A stretch of 14,233 nt of DNA from Rubrobacter sp. (GTDB lineage Bacteria > Actinomycetota > Rubrobacteria > Rubrobacterales > Rubrobacteraceae): positions 1 through 14,233 of the forward strand of contig JADDPM010000053.1 of assembly GCA_016781885.1 (NCBI GenBank), written 5' to 3'. Below, piece by piece: positions 1 through 6,248 of this stretch (position 1 is its first letter; every line of letters begins with the position of its first letter). The position numbers and the translations under genes are program-made. Under the pieces are notes generated by a model. That model worked only from the letters and a program-made list of their open reading frames with translations. It was not told the DNA's origin and made no database searches.

Positions 1-270
1 CGCGAGGAGGTTGGGGTGGGGCTCGGTATCTATCAGGGCCTCTTCTTTCTCGGCGGCGGGACCGGGCCGGCGCTCATCGGAGCGTTCCTCGCGGCCAGGA
101 GAGAGGCCGCGGCGGACGCCTTCAACCCTCTGTACTCTTTAGGCGCCGCCTCGTTCTCCGACGCCTTCTTGATGATAGGCATGGCGCTCCTACTCGCGTT
201 CGCCGCCTCTCTCAAGATAAAAGGAATCAAAGCGCCGGCAAAGGCTGGTTCCCAGGGGATTGAGAGCTAA
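1..270 (+). CDS. MFS transporter, C-terminal end (partial)
   Basis: The reading frame is open from the first base and ends with TAA at 268-270, so only the last 89 codons are present. Two hydrophobic segments are visible: one near the start containing GIYQGLFFLGGGTGPALIGA, and a second, MIGMALLLAFAASL, just before a short basic tail. A glycine-rich helix followed by a last membrane helix and a cytoplasmic tail fits the end of a 12- or 14-TM major facilitator drug-efflux-type transporter. The substrate cannot be told from this piece. The next gene starts 16 nt after the stop, so the two are probably cotranscribed. Assignment to MFS rests on overall resemblance, and another multi-pass transporter is possible. 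Confidence 0.6.
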   Translation, partial: REEVGVGLGIYQGLFFLGGGTGPALIGAFLAARREAAADAFNPLYSLGAASFSDAFLMIGMALLLAFAASLKIKGIKAPAKAGSQGIES

Positions 271-286
271 GGAAAGGAAGACCGGC

Positions 287-1186
287 ATGAGCAGCAGCTA
301 CGGAAGGAAGCTCGAGTTCGGCGCCAGTGTCGAGCCACTGGCCGACCCGCCGGATTGGGCGGCGCGGATAGCCAAAGCGGCCGACAGGGAGGGCCTCGAC
401 CTCGTCGGCATCCAGGACCATCCCTACCAGCGGCGCTTCCTGGACACGTTGACCCTGATTTCCACCCTCGTACCCGTCACCAAGAGGGTGCGCTTCTTCC
501 CGGACGTTGCGAACCTCCCCCTGCGTCCCCCTGCCATGCTCGCCAAGGCCGCCGCCAGCCTCGACGTCCTCTCCGGCGGCCGCATAGAGATGGGTCTCGG
601 CGCGGGGGCGTTCTGGGACGCCATAGTGGCGATGGACGGCCCGCGGAGGAGCCCCCGCGAAGCGGTGCGCTCAGTCGAGGAGGCAATAGAAGTCATGCGG
701 CTCGTTTGGAGTGACGAGCGCTCGCTCCACTTCGACGGCGAGCTGTACTCGCTCAAGGGGATGCGCCCCGGCCCGCATCCGGTCCACCGCATCGGCATCT
801 GGGTTGGCGCCTATGGACCGCGGATGCTCGACCTCATCGGACGGCTCGCCGACGGGTGGGTACCGTCGCTCGGCTACACGCCGCCGGAGAAGCTGCCCGA
901 GCTACACAGGCGTATAGACGCGGGCGCGCAGCGAGCCGGGCGGGAGCCAGGGGAGATCCGTCGCGTCTACAACGTGAACGGTAGGATCGGCCCGGAGGGC
1001 GCCGGGCTACTGGAAGGCGCGACCTCTAAGTGGATCGATGCGCTCTCCCGCTTCGCCCTAGAGTTCGGGATGGATACCTTTATTTACTGGCCCTCGGAGG
1101 ACCACGAACGCCAGGTCGAGCTCTTCGCCAAGGAAGTAGTCCCCGCCGTACGCGAGGCAGTAGCCGCGGAACGCCCGCGGACATAA
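287..1186 (+). CDS. LLM-class flavin/F420-dependent oxidoreductase
   Basis: A 299-residue protein of the luciferase-like monooxygenase (TIM-barrel) family, normally using FMN or coenzyme F420. Family landmarks are an N-terminal strand (LEFGASVEPL), AADREGLDLVGIQDHPY, the SGGRIEMGLGAGAFWD segment after the mid-protein helix, and IGIWVGAYGPRMLDLIGRLADGW in the C-terminal half. Length is normal for the family. I chose ATG 287 over the in-frame TTG at 260 because GGAAG (276-280) lies 6 nt before it. The TTG would overlap the preceding transporter gene and has no ribosome site. The 16-nt gap to the MFS gene suggests an operon. The substrate is unknown; the many F420-dependent members in actinobacteria make F420 plausible but not shown. 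Confidence 0.85.
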   Translation: MSSSYGRKLEFGASVEPLADPPDWAARIAKAADREGLDLVGIQDHPYQRRFLDTLTLISTLVPVTKRVRFFPDVANLPLRPPAMLAKAAASLDVLSGGRIEMGLGAGAFWDAIVAMDGPRRSPREAVRSVEEAIEVMRLVWSDERSLHFDGELYSLKGMRPGPHPVHRIGIWVGAYGPRMLDLIGRLADGWVPSLGYTPPEKLPELHRRIDAGAQRAGREPGEIRRVYNVNGRIGPEGAGLLEGATSKWIDALSRFALEFGMDTFIYWPSEDHERQVELFAKEVVPAVREAVAAERPRT

Positions 1187-1256
1187 TGAGAGAAAACGTG
1201 GCGATGCAGCCCTGGGAGCCCCATAAGTTCCGGCCGTCGAGCGCGAAAGGAGTGTT

Positions 1257-1405
1257 ATGGAGACGATAACGCGCGAGGAGTAAAAAGTACAGCTAATGCA
1301 GGGTGAAGACTTTATCCTGGTGGGCGCGTGGGGACAGATTACTACCGGGACTCGCATTTGCCCGGTGCGATCAACCTGCCCTGGACGAGATAGACCGCAC
1401 GGTGC
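1257..1405 (+). pseudogene. Rhodanese-like domain remnant (frameshifted, truncated)
   Basis: A good ribosome site AAAGGAG (1246-1252) precedes ATG 1257, which reads METITREE and then stops at TAA 1281-1283. Past the stop the same frame continues KVQLMQGEDFILVGAWG. At about 1333 the reading moves to another frame giving TDYYRDSHLPGAINLPW. At about 1384 it moves to the third frame giving DEIDRTV. Put together this is the N-terminal part of a rhodanese (sulfurtransferase) domain, including the conserved HLPGAINLP strand. The active-site cysteine loop that should follow is gone. The sequence then passes directly into an ABC ATPase fragment. One nonsense codon, two frameshifts and loss of the 3' half make this a clear pseudogene. 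Confidence 0.85.
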
Positions 1406-1666
1406 ATCCTCGACAAGGCGACGAGCAATATAGCCACCCCCACCGAAGCGCTCGTCCAGGAGGCTTTGGACACGGTATTGAAGGGTCGCACGAGCTTGGT
1501 CATCGCGCAACGCCTCAGCACCATCCGGAACGCGGACCTGATCCTGATTATAGAAGCTGGCCGCATCGCCGAGCGCGGCACCCACTCAGAGCTACTGGAG
1601 AAGAACGGCCTTTACGCTAATCTCTACCGCCGTCAATTCCGCGAGCCGGTAGCGCCGGACGGTTGA
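1406..1666 (+). pseudogene. ABC exporter ATP-binding domain, C-terminal fragment
   Basis: The frame encodes the last 86 residues of an MsbA/MdlB-type ABC exporter. It begins inside Walker B (ILDKATSNIA, normally ILDEATSxxD), runs through the H-loop region (LVIAQRLSTIRNADLI) and ends with the usual RIAERGTHSELLEKNGLYANLY tail. The membrane domain, Walker A and the signature motif are absent. Three key positions are altered: the catalytic Glu after Walker B is Lys, the D-loop Asp is Ala, and the switch His is Gln. The last of these also occurs in natural degenerate sites. The in-frame TAG at 1391 and the lack of a plausible start argue that it is not expressed. It looks like a deletion scar joining two formerly separate genes. 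Confidence 0.85.
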
Positions 1667-1735
1667 GCGGAGAGCAGTAGCAGGCTCACGCCGTCCCGCC
1701 CGGACGAGCGTTACAGCGTTGCGCGCGATCGGGAG

Positions 1736-2017
1736 ATGATGATAGGCTTCGTTACCAGGGGAGAGTACGATTACATGGCCAGGGTGGAGAATGAGCGAAT
1801 GAGAGCAACACGCCCGGGACGCAAACGCCGCAGGACAATACGCGCGGGGATCAGGGCCAATGCCCGCGCGGGCCTGCTCAGCGCGAGGAGCCGGTCGAGC
1901 ATACTGAGCCTCGGTAGTCTAGGCAGCATACTGAGCATCGGCAGCATCCTCTGCATCGGTAGTGCCGACTCTATCCTGCCCAGAGGCAAAGAGGAGCCCG
2001 AAGCAGACGAACCGTAA
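1736..2017 (+). CDS. Small basic protein with Ser-Ile-Leu-Gly repeats, unknown function
   Basis: A 93-residue ORF with three parts: a helical start (EYDYMARVENERMRA), a very basic stretch (residues 27-46, RKRRR and several Arg), and a repeat tract at residues 54-81 built of units such as SILSLGS, SILSIGS, SILCIGS. The tail is acidic (KEEPEADEP). The regular spacing of small, aliphatic and glycine residues suggests a short beta-solenoid or amyloid-like stack; this is inferred from the pattern only. GGGAG directly abuts ATG 1736, so the ATG at 1739 could be the start. The frame is also open back to the ABC-fragment stop at 1664-1666 without another start codon, and could be a truncated longer gene. 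Family not recognised. Confidence 0.5.
   Translation: MMIGFVTRGEYDYMARVENERMRATRPGRKRRRTIRAGIRANARAGLLSARSRSSILSLGSLGSILSIGSILCIGSADSILPRGKEEPEADEP
1895..1978 (+). repeat. Tandem imperfect repeat encoding S-I-L-S-x-G units
   Basis: The 12-mer AGCATACTGAGC occurs at 1898-1909 and again at 1925-1936, 27 nt (nine codons) apart. Related copies (AGCATCCTCTGC, with GGTAGT or GGCAGC linkers) follow. All keep the codon phase, so the repeat is a protein-level pattern within the small ORF rather than a free DNA repeat. Confidence 0.7.
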
Positions 2018-2059
2018 CGTCTCCTATCCGCGCAGGCAGCAGTAATGCGCGAGCATTCC

Positions 2060-3082
2060 CTACCAGACGCGGCGGAGTATCTCCCGGGCGTCCCCGGCCC
2101 GGTCCCCGAAATCTTCCGCGATGGCGTTCAAATCTTCCTCCGGCACGCCGACATCCCGCAGCCTGTTCGGCAGCTCCAGCCTCTCAACAAGAGCGGCGAT
2201 GCTCTCGTCAGGGTCGCCGCCGAGCGCTCCCGCGAGCCTTTCCCAACGTTCCTCGGGTATCTGGTCCTTTGTGACGGTCAGGGTCGGGGCGAGGGTGATG
2301 CAGGAGGTGTAGCCGTGTGGGACGCCGTAGCTGGCCCCGATCCTGCGCCCCAGCCCGTGTGAGAGCCCCATCGGCGTGTTCAAGGGTCCGAAGTACGCCA
2401 TCCACGACGCGAGCTGTAGCTCGTGGCGCAGCCCCACGTCCTCCGGCTCATCCTTGGAGCGCGGCAGATATTCGACGAGCCTCTTCGCCCCTTCGAGTCC
2501 CATGACGTCCTCCACCGGGTGCTCCCCCTTCGCGAGAAAACCTTCGACGGCGTGGTCGAGGGACCGGATGCCGGTCGAGAGCCAGAGCTTCTCGGGTGTA
2601 AATAGCGTAGTCTCGGCATCTAATACCACCACCGTCGGGACGGCCCGTTTGTCGGCGAAGCCGCTCTTTCTGCCCGCCGCCTCGTCCGTCACCCCGACGA
2701 GATGCGCCCACTCGGCACCAGAAAGGGTGGTAGGCACCGCTACCTGATCCGGATATCCCAGCCTGACAGCGACAGCCTTCGTGCCGTCTACTACGCTCCC
2801 GCCCCCGACGCTTACGAGCAGGTCCGCCCCCTCCGCCTGACTAGCGGCCTTCTCGACCGCGCTCCCGGGCGTGTGCTGGCTCATGCCGTCGAAGGTGCCC
2901 GCGTGCTTCCCACCCAGCAACCCCTCGACGCGCCGGACGAGGTCCGTCTCCTTGTTCAGGGTGCGGCCGGTGACGACGAAGGCCCGGTCCAAAGACCGGG
3001 CCTCCTCTTCTAACTTCTCCAGACTCCCGACGCCGAAGTGGACGCGGGTGGTCGGGAGGAAGGTGTGGGTGCCGATCTTCAC
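2060..3082 (-). CDS. Iron-containing alcohol dehydrogenase / maleylacetate reductase-like
   Basis: A 340-residue protein of the Fe-ADH fold, which also includes maleylacetate reductase. The NAD(P)-binding loop is at residues 93-102 (GGGSVVDGTK), followed by PTTLSGAE (117-124). Metal-site candidates are His177 (DHAVE), His242 (SHG) and His256 (PHG); the 14-residue spacing of the last two matches the family. The position four before His177, normally Asp in metal-dependent members and Asn in maleylacetate reductases, is Arg173. The His usually four after His242 is Arg246. A metal-independent or altered active site is therefore likely. The start is GTG at 3082, 9 nt after the stop of the quinone reductase gene, with no strong ribosome site, so coupled translation is likely. 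With a hydroquinone dioxygenase nearby, maleylacetate reduction is attractive but not proven. Confidence 0.8.
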   Translation of the reverse strand: MKIGTHTFLPTTRVHFGVGSLEKLEEEARSLDRAFVVTGRTLNKETDLVRRVEGLLGGKHAGTFDGMSQHTPGSAVEKAASQAEGADLLVSVGGGSVVDGTKAVAVRLGYPDQVAVPTTLSGAEWAHLVGVTDEAAGRKSGFADKRAVPTVVVLDAETTLFTPEKLWLSTGIRSLDHAVEGFLAKGEHPVEDVMGLEGAKRLVEYLPRSKDEPEDVGLRHELQLASWMAYFGPLNTPMGLSHGLGRRIGASYGVPHGYTSCITLAPTLTVTKDQIPEERWERLAGALGGDPDESIAALVERLELPNRLRDVGVPEEDLNAIAEDFGDRAGDAREILRRVW

Positions 3083-3091
3083 GGCGCCATA

Positions 3092-3709
3092 TTAACCCTG
3101 TACGCGGCTCCCCGCGAGTATGGCGGCCTTCTCAGTTATACGACGCCCCTGGTAGCGGGCGGCGGCGAGCTCCTGCTCGTTAGGCCCGGAACCGTCCGCG
3201 GGGTCGGTGCTGCTCACGCCGTAGGGGTTGCCGCCGGCTGCGAAGACCTCATCGCTCGTGTAACCGGTCGGGACGATGACCGAACCCCAGTGCATGAAGA
3301 CGTTGTACATGGAGAGCAGCGTGGACTCCTGCCCTCCGTGCGCGTTCTGCGCGCTCGTGAAGCCACCGACCACCTTGTCCGTGAGCTTACCCTGGAACCA
3401 TAGCCCGCCCGTGGTGTCCAGAAACTGCTTGAGCTGCGCCGAGACGTTGCCAAAACGGGTCGGCGTCCCGAAGATGTAGGCGTCCGCCCACTCCAAGTCG
3501 TCAAGCTGGGCCTCGGGCACGTCCTGGGTCTCCATAAAATGGTCGTGCCAACCCTGGTTGCTCTTTATGGCCTCCTCGGGGGCCAACTCGTGCACCTTCC
3601 TCAGGCGCGTCTCGGCTTCAGCCTCCCTGGCACCCTCCTCTACCGCCTGGGCCAGCTTGTACACGTTGCCCGTCGCGCTGTAGTAGATCACCGCTACTTT
3701 TACCGCCAC
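3092..3709 (-). CDS. wrbA: WrbA-type FMN-dependent NAD(P)H:quinone oxidoreductase
   Basis: A 205-residue flavodoxin-fold enzyme that reduces quinones by two electrons in the cytosol, avoiding semiquinone radicals. The FMN phosphate loop is at residues 9-20 (YYSATGNVYKLA). The WrbA hallmark GTPTRFGN is at 81-88, followed by QFLDTTGGLW and then TSAQNAHGGQEST (118-130). Length matches the family (about 200 residues). Start is GTG 3709, with AGGAG placed 6 nt upstream; an out-of-frame ATG two bases earlier is a distractor. The gene is first in a probable operon with the Fe-ADH-like gene 9 nt downstream and is transcribed away from a TetR regulator. Repression by that TetR is a reasonable inference from the palindrome in the shared promoter region. 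Confidence 0.92.
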   Translation of the reverse strand: MAVKVAVIYYSATGNVYKLAQAVEEGAREAEAETRLRKVHELAPEEAIKSNQGWHDHFMETQDVPEAQLDDLEWADAYIFGTPTRFGNVSAQLKQFLDTTGGLWFQGKLTDKVVGGFTSAQNAHGGQESTLLSMYNVFMHWGSVIVPTGYTSDEVFAAGGNPYGVSSTDPADGSGPNEQELAAARYQGRRITEKAAILAGSRVQG

Positions 3710-3736
3710 ATCAAGCTCCTTTTGTAATAAGCGGAC

Positions 3737-3758
3737 TCACGTCCACTTTGATACGTGA
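3737..3758. promoter_or_regulatory. Inverted repeat, candidate TetR operator
   Basis: TCACGT, a 10-nt spacer, then ACGTGA form a perfect 6+6 bp palindrome in the 95-bp gap between the divergent wrbA and tetR genes. It overlaps the proposed -35 box of tetR. Position and symmetry are as expected for a TetR-family dimer site controlling both directions. Confidence 0.5.
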
Positions 3759-3775
3759 AGGTAACGCGCTAGACT
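3748..3775 (+). promoter_or_regulatory. Candidate promoter of the tetR gene
   Basis: TTGATA (3748-3753), a 16-nt spacer, then TAGACT (3770-3775) is a plausible housekeeping-sigma promoter. It would start transcription near 3782, leaving a short leader that contains the ribosome site GAGGAG (3791-3796). The -10 box matches only four of six consensus bases. Confidence 0.4.
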
Positions 3776-3804
3776 GATGGTGTCAAGGGTGAGGAGCGTG
3801 CGCG

Positions 3805-4443
3805 ATGGAGAGTATCGGAAGGCGGCGGCGGAGCGGGCAGGGATGGGCGCTCGCTCCGGGCGGGCGGGGGGAGACGGAGCGGAGCGACGCGGCCCGCAAC
3901 CGGCGGCGTGTGATCTCCGCGGCCCGGACCCTCTTCGAGGAGAAGGGCGTAACGCGGGTGACGATGGAGGAGATCGCACGCGCAGCGGGCGTCGGCAAGG
4001 GGACGCTCTACCGGAGGTTCCCGAACAAGGGGCTCCTCTGCGAGGCCCTCCTCGACGAGCCTACCCGGCGGCTGCAAGCGGAGATCCTGGTCTCTTTGGG
4101 CGACCCCGACAGGGGTGCTCTGGAGAAGCTCAGGGATTTCCTCAGCCGCCTGGTCTTCTTCACGGAGGAGAACCTCGACCTGCTCTACGGCGGCTACGAT
4201 ACCCTCCGCGGCGCGGAGCGCGTAGCCCACTACGGCCATCCGTCCTACGGATGGATGCGCTGGACTATCCTCGGTCTCCTCCGCGAGGCGGTGCGTGACG
4301 GCGACCTTGCCAAAGATGCGGACCCCGAGTACCTCGCCGACGCCCTTCTCGCGCCGCTTAACGTGGACCTGTACTATCACCAGCGTCGGATGCTGGGCCT
4401 CTCGCCGGAGCGTATAGCTGTCGGTCTCTCCTCGATGGTTTAG
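3805..4443 (+). CDS. TetR/AcrR-family transcriptional regulator
   Basis: A 212-residue regulator. After a basic, low-complexity N-terminal extension of about 30 residues, the DNA-binding domain runs from RNRRRVISAARTLFEEKGV. Its helix-turn-helix is at residues 51-72 (RVTMEEIARAAGVGKGTLYRRF), a near-canonical TetR pattern. The C-terminal two thirds are helical, as expected of a ligand-binding dimer domain. Start ATG 3805 is supported by GAGGAG 8 nt upstream. The gene is divergent from wrbA, with a 6+6 bp palindrome between them, so it probably represses the wrbA/Fe-ADH operon and itself. The ligand is unknown; quinones or aromatic compounds are guesses from context. It ends about 107 nt from the convergent MarR gene. 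Confidence 0.88.
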   Translation: MESIGRRRRSGQGWALAPGGRGETERSDAARNRRRVISAARTLFEEKGVTRVTMEEIARAAGVGKGTLYRRFPNKGLLCEALLDEPTRRLQAEILVSLGDPDRGALEKLRDFLSRLVFFTEENLDLLYGGYDTLRGAERVAHYGHPSYGWMRWTILGLLREAVRDGDLAKDADPEYLADALLAPLNVDLYYHQRRMLGLSPERIAVGLSSMV

Positions 4444-4550
4444 TTTTCAGCCGAGAGCTCGGTACTGGCACCTTCGCGAAGACGAGGCTATAGCGGACTT
4501 CACTGATCACGCCGGGTGAAAGCGTCAGGGAAAGTTCTCAACCATGCGAT

Positions 4551-5051
4551 CTAGCTTACGGTAGACCTATTATCGCTGAAGGCTGATCGCTCTCCGTTCA
4601 ACGAGTGGTCGAGCTTTCGGAGAATATCCGAGAGATGGCGTTGCTCTTCTTTGGAGAGGACCGAGAGACGCTCGGCTATGAGATCTTCGCGGGCCGGGAC
4701 GACCTCAGCAAAGAGACGGCGTCCGACTTCCGTGAGGTAGAGACGGTTCGTCCGGCCCTCGGGGCGCCGCTCTATCAGGCCACGCTTCTCCATGCGGTCC
4801 AATAACTGCGCGACGTTTCCCTTTGTAACCAGCAGGGAGTCGGCGAGCCGCTGCTGCACTATGCCCTCTGCCGCCCCCACGTGCGCCAGAACGTCGAACT
4901 GAGCGTTGTTCAACCCCCAACGCTCCCTCAACCTCACTCCGAGATCCCGCTCCACCCTCTGCGCCACCCTGAGCAGCCTCACCCAGGCCGTAACCGCCGG
5001 CCTCCGAAGGCTCCTGCCTCTCTCCAGAATCTCAGTCTGCTCGCTCATCAT
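4551..5051 (-). CDS. MarR-family transcriptional regulator (MhqR-like context)
   Basis: A 166-residue winged-helix regulator. The wHTH spans roughly residues 48-115: NNAQFDVLAHV, GIVQQRLADSLLVTKGNVAQLLDRMEKRGLIERR (recognition helix about 75-92), and the wing EGRTNRLYLTEVG. The protein has no cysteine, so it cannot sense by thiol oxidation as OhrR or YodB do. Direct ligand binding is more likely. Two adjacent ATGs (5051 and 5048) are possible starts, and neither has a clear ribosome site. It is divergent from a ring-cleaving dioxygenase/doxX operon with two matching palindromes between. This is the arrangement expected of an autoregulated repressor of the dioxygenase, and gene content recalls Bacillus MhqR with mhqO/mhqP. 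Orthology is not established. Confidence 0.88.
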   Translation of the reverse strand: MMSEQTEILERGRSLRRPAVTAWVRLLRVAQRVERDLGVRLRERWGLNNAQFDVLAHVGAAEGIVQQRLADSLLVTKGNVAQLLDRMEKRGLIERRPEGRTNRLYLTEVGRRLFAEVVPAREDLIAERLSVLSKEEQRHLSDILRKLDHSLNGERSAFSDNRSTVS

Positions 5052-5052
5052 T

Positions 5053-5072
5053 AAAGTTTGGTACTAAACTTT
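5053..5072. promoter_or_regulatory. MarR-type operator 1
   Basis: AAAGTTTGGTACTAAACTTT is a 20-bp palindrome (7-bp perfect arms, 6-bp centre) ending one base upstream of the MarR start codon. It shares the core AGTTT-R-G-W-ACTAAACT with the second site near the dioxygenase, so the same protein very likely binds both. Its place in the MarR 5' leader suggests autorepression by blocking transcription. Confidence 0.7.
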
Positions 5073-5096
5073 CTTCACGTCAACAGGTTTCCTAAC

Positions 5097-5102
5097 ATTA
5101 TA
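5097..5102 (-). promoter_or_regulatory. -10 element of the marR promoter
   Basis: On the minus strand this reads TATAAT, a perfect -10 box. It would start transcription near 5090, giving a leader of about 40 nt that contains operator 1. No convincing -35 box was found at the usual spacing. Confidence 0.45.
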
Positions 5103-5116
5103 CGCTGGGCGGAGGG

Positions 5117-5144
5117 TTGACCATCTATAGTTTAGAACTAAACT
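5117..5144 (+). promoter_or_regulatory. Promoter of the dioxygenase-doxX operon
   Basis: TTGACC (5117-5122), a 16-nt spacer, then TAAACT (5139-5144). Operator 2 covers most of the spacer and the whole -10 box, so a bound MarR dimer would exclude RNA polymerase. The predicted start of transcription, about 5151, lies after the ATG at 5145, which shows that this ATG is not the translation start. Confidence 0.55.
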
Positions 5145-5146
5145 AT
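5127..5146. promoter_or_regulatory. MarR-type operator 2
   Basis: ATAGTTTAGAACTAAACTAT is a 20-bp palindrome with perfect 7-bp arms, nearly the same as operator 1. Its centre lies 74 bp from the centre of operator 1, close to seven DNA helical turns. Confidence 0.7.
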
Positions 5147-5186
5147 GAGTACACGGTTCAGGGCTGAACTGAGATTCGGAGGCACT

Positions 5187-6191
5187 ATGGAACTCGGCGG
5201 GTTGCATCACATGACGGCGGTGACTACGGAGGCTTCGGAGAACGTTGCGTTTTACACGGGGGTTCTCGGGTTTCGGCTGGTCAAGAAGACGGTAAACCAG
5301 GACGACGTTTCGGCGTATCACCTGTTCTACGGGGACGAGTTGGGGCGGCCGGGGACGGAGATCACCTTCTTCGACTGGCCGCAGTTGAGGATCGCTCCAA
5401 ACCGCGCGGGGGCTGGCGAGGTCTCGACGACGGAGTTGAGGGTCTCGGGCCGTGGAACCGTGGAGTGGTGGGCCGGGCGCCTGGAGGAGCACGGCGTCGC
5501 GCACTCCGGCATCGGGGAGCGTGGCGGGCGTGCTTATGTCGAGTTCACGGACCCCGAGGGCCAGAGGCTCCGTCTCGCGGACGAGGGCGGGGCGCCGCGC
5601 GTCGAGGGGGGTGTGCCCTGGGAGGGGAGCCCGGTACCCCAAGAGTACGGGATATGGGGGCTCGGAGCGGTGGACCTCACGGTGCGCGAGCTCGGGCCTA
5701 CAGCCTGGGTGCTCGCGGAGGTCATGGGCTTCCGTCTCGTGGACGAGTACGAAGAGGGTGGCGAGAGGGTCGCGCTGTTCGAGGTCGGTCCCGGAGGACC
5801 GGGATCTGAGGTGCGGGTAGTCGAGAGGCCGGATGCGCCGCATGCCCGTCTCGGGCGAGGCGGTGTACACCATATCGCGTTCAGGACGGCCGATGAGGAG
5901 GAGCAGAGGTTTTGGCGGGAGAGGATCCGGGGCGCGGGACTCGGGGTCACGCCGCAGATAGACAGGTTCTACTTCCGTTCCATCTACTTCCGCGAGCCGG
6001 GCGGGGTGCTCTTCGAGATCGCCACCGACGGTCCCGGCTTCGCAACCGACGAGGATGAGCAGCACCTCGGCGAGCGCCTCTCGCTGCCGCCCTTTTTGGA
6101 GCCACGTCGCGAGGAGATAGAGAGCCGCCTCATCCCTATCTCGCCAGTAGGCAACTACGTCGGGCGAAAGAAACAGGCGACGAACGGGTAG
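5187..6191 (+). CDS. Ring-cleaving dioxygenase with two VOC domains (PcpA/LinE/MhqO type)
   Basis: A 334-residue extradiol-type dioxygenase of the glyoxalase/VOC superfamily. The first VOC unit (about 1-125) begins GGLHHMTAVT; the second (about 145-270) contains GGVHHIAFRT and GVLFEIATDGPGF. Fe(II) ligands inferred by pattern with PcpA are His8, His219 and Glu267. Relatives open hydroquinones or chlorohydroquinones between the 1,2 carbons; the real substrate is unknown. I chose ATG 5187 because GGAGG (5178-5182) precedes it and the family starts at this point. The longer frame from ATG 5145 begins inside the -10 box and operator, and is rejected. It heads an operon with doxX and is probably repressed by the divergent MarR. 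Confidence 0.88.
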   Translation: MELGGLHHMTAVTTEASENVAFYTGVLGFRLVKKTVNQDDVSAYHLFYGDELGRPGTEITFFDWPQLRIAPNRAGAGEVSTTELRVSGRGTVEWWAGRLEEHGVAHSGIGERGGRAYVEFTDPEGQRLRLADEGGAPRVEGGVPWEGSPVPQEYGIWGLGAVDLTVRELGPTAWVLAEVMGFRLVDEYEEGGERVALFEVGPGGPGSEVRVVERPDAPHARLGRGGVHHIAFRTADEEEQRFWRERIRGAGLGVTPQIDRFYFRSIYFREPGGVLFEIATDGPGFATDEDEQHLGERLSLPPFLEPRREEIESRLIPISPVGNYVGRKKQATNG

Positions 6192-6210
6192 TAGAGGGTC
6201 CAACAGAAGA

Positions 6211-6230
6211 GCGTCCCGGCGTTGGGACGC
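6211..6230 (+). repeat. Perfect hairpin between dioxygenase and doxX
   Basis: GCGTCCC, loop GGCGTT, GGGACGC: a perfect 7-bp GC-rich stem in the 57-nt gap between the two genes, 4 nt before the ribosome site of doxX. There is no T-run after it, so it is more likely an mRNA-processing, stability or partial attenuation element than a strong terminator. Confidence 0.55.
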
Positions 6231-6248
6231 CTACAGAAGGAGGGAAAC

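Noticed and set aside
1303..1620. 105-codon plus-strand frame across the pseudogene region
   Set aside because: It runs out of frame through both the rhodanese and ABC remnants. Recognisable protein similarity lies in other frames.
1736..2017. Repeat tract considered as a CRISPR or tandem DNA repeat array
   Set aside because: Units are short, imperfect and phased by codons, with no spacers. The pattern is at the protein level.
3769..4380. 203-codon minus-strand frame opposite the tetR gene
   Set aside because: The plus strand carries a standard TetR helix-turn-helix and a ribosome site. The antisense frame has neither a motif nor a ribosome site and would cross the shared promoter.
4448..4481. 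Short palindromes (CCGAG-AG-CTCGG and CTTCGCGAAG) between the convergent tetR and marR genes
   Set aside because: Arms are short, there is no T-run, and such palindromes are common by chance in GC-rich DNA. Not enough for a terminator call.
5064..6203. Long open frame on the minus strand (379 codons) opposite the dioxygenase
   Set aside because: It is the antisense shadow of a clearly recognised gene. Its translation is Arg/Pro/Leu-rich with no family motif, and it covers the promoter and both operators.
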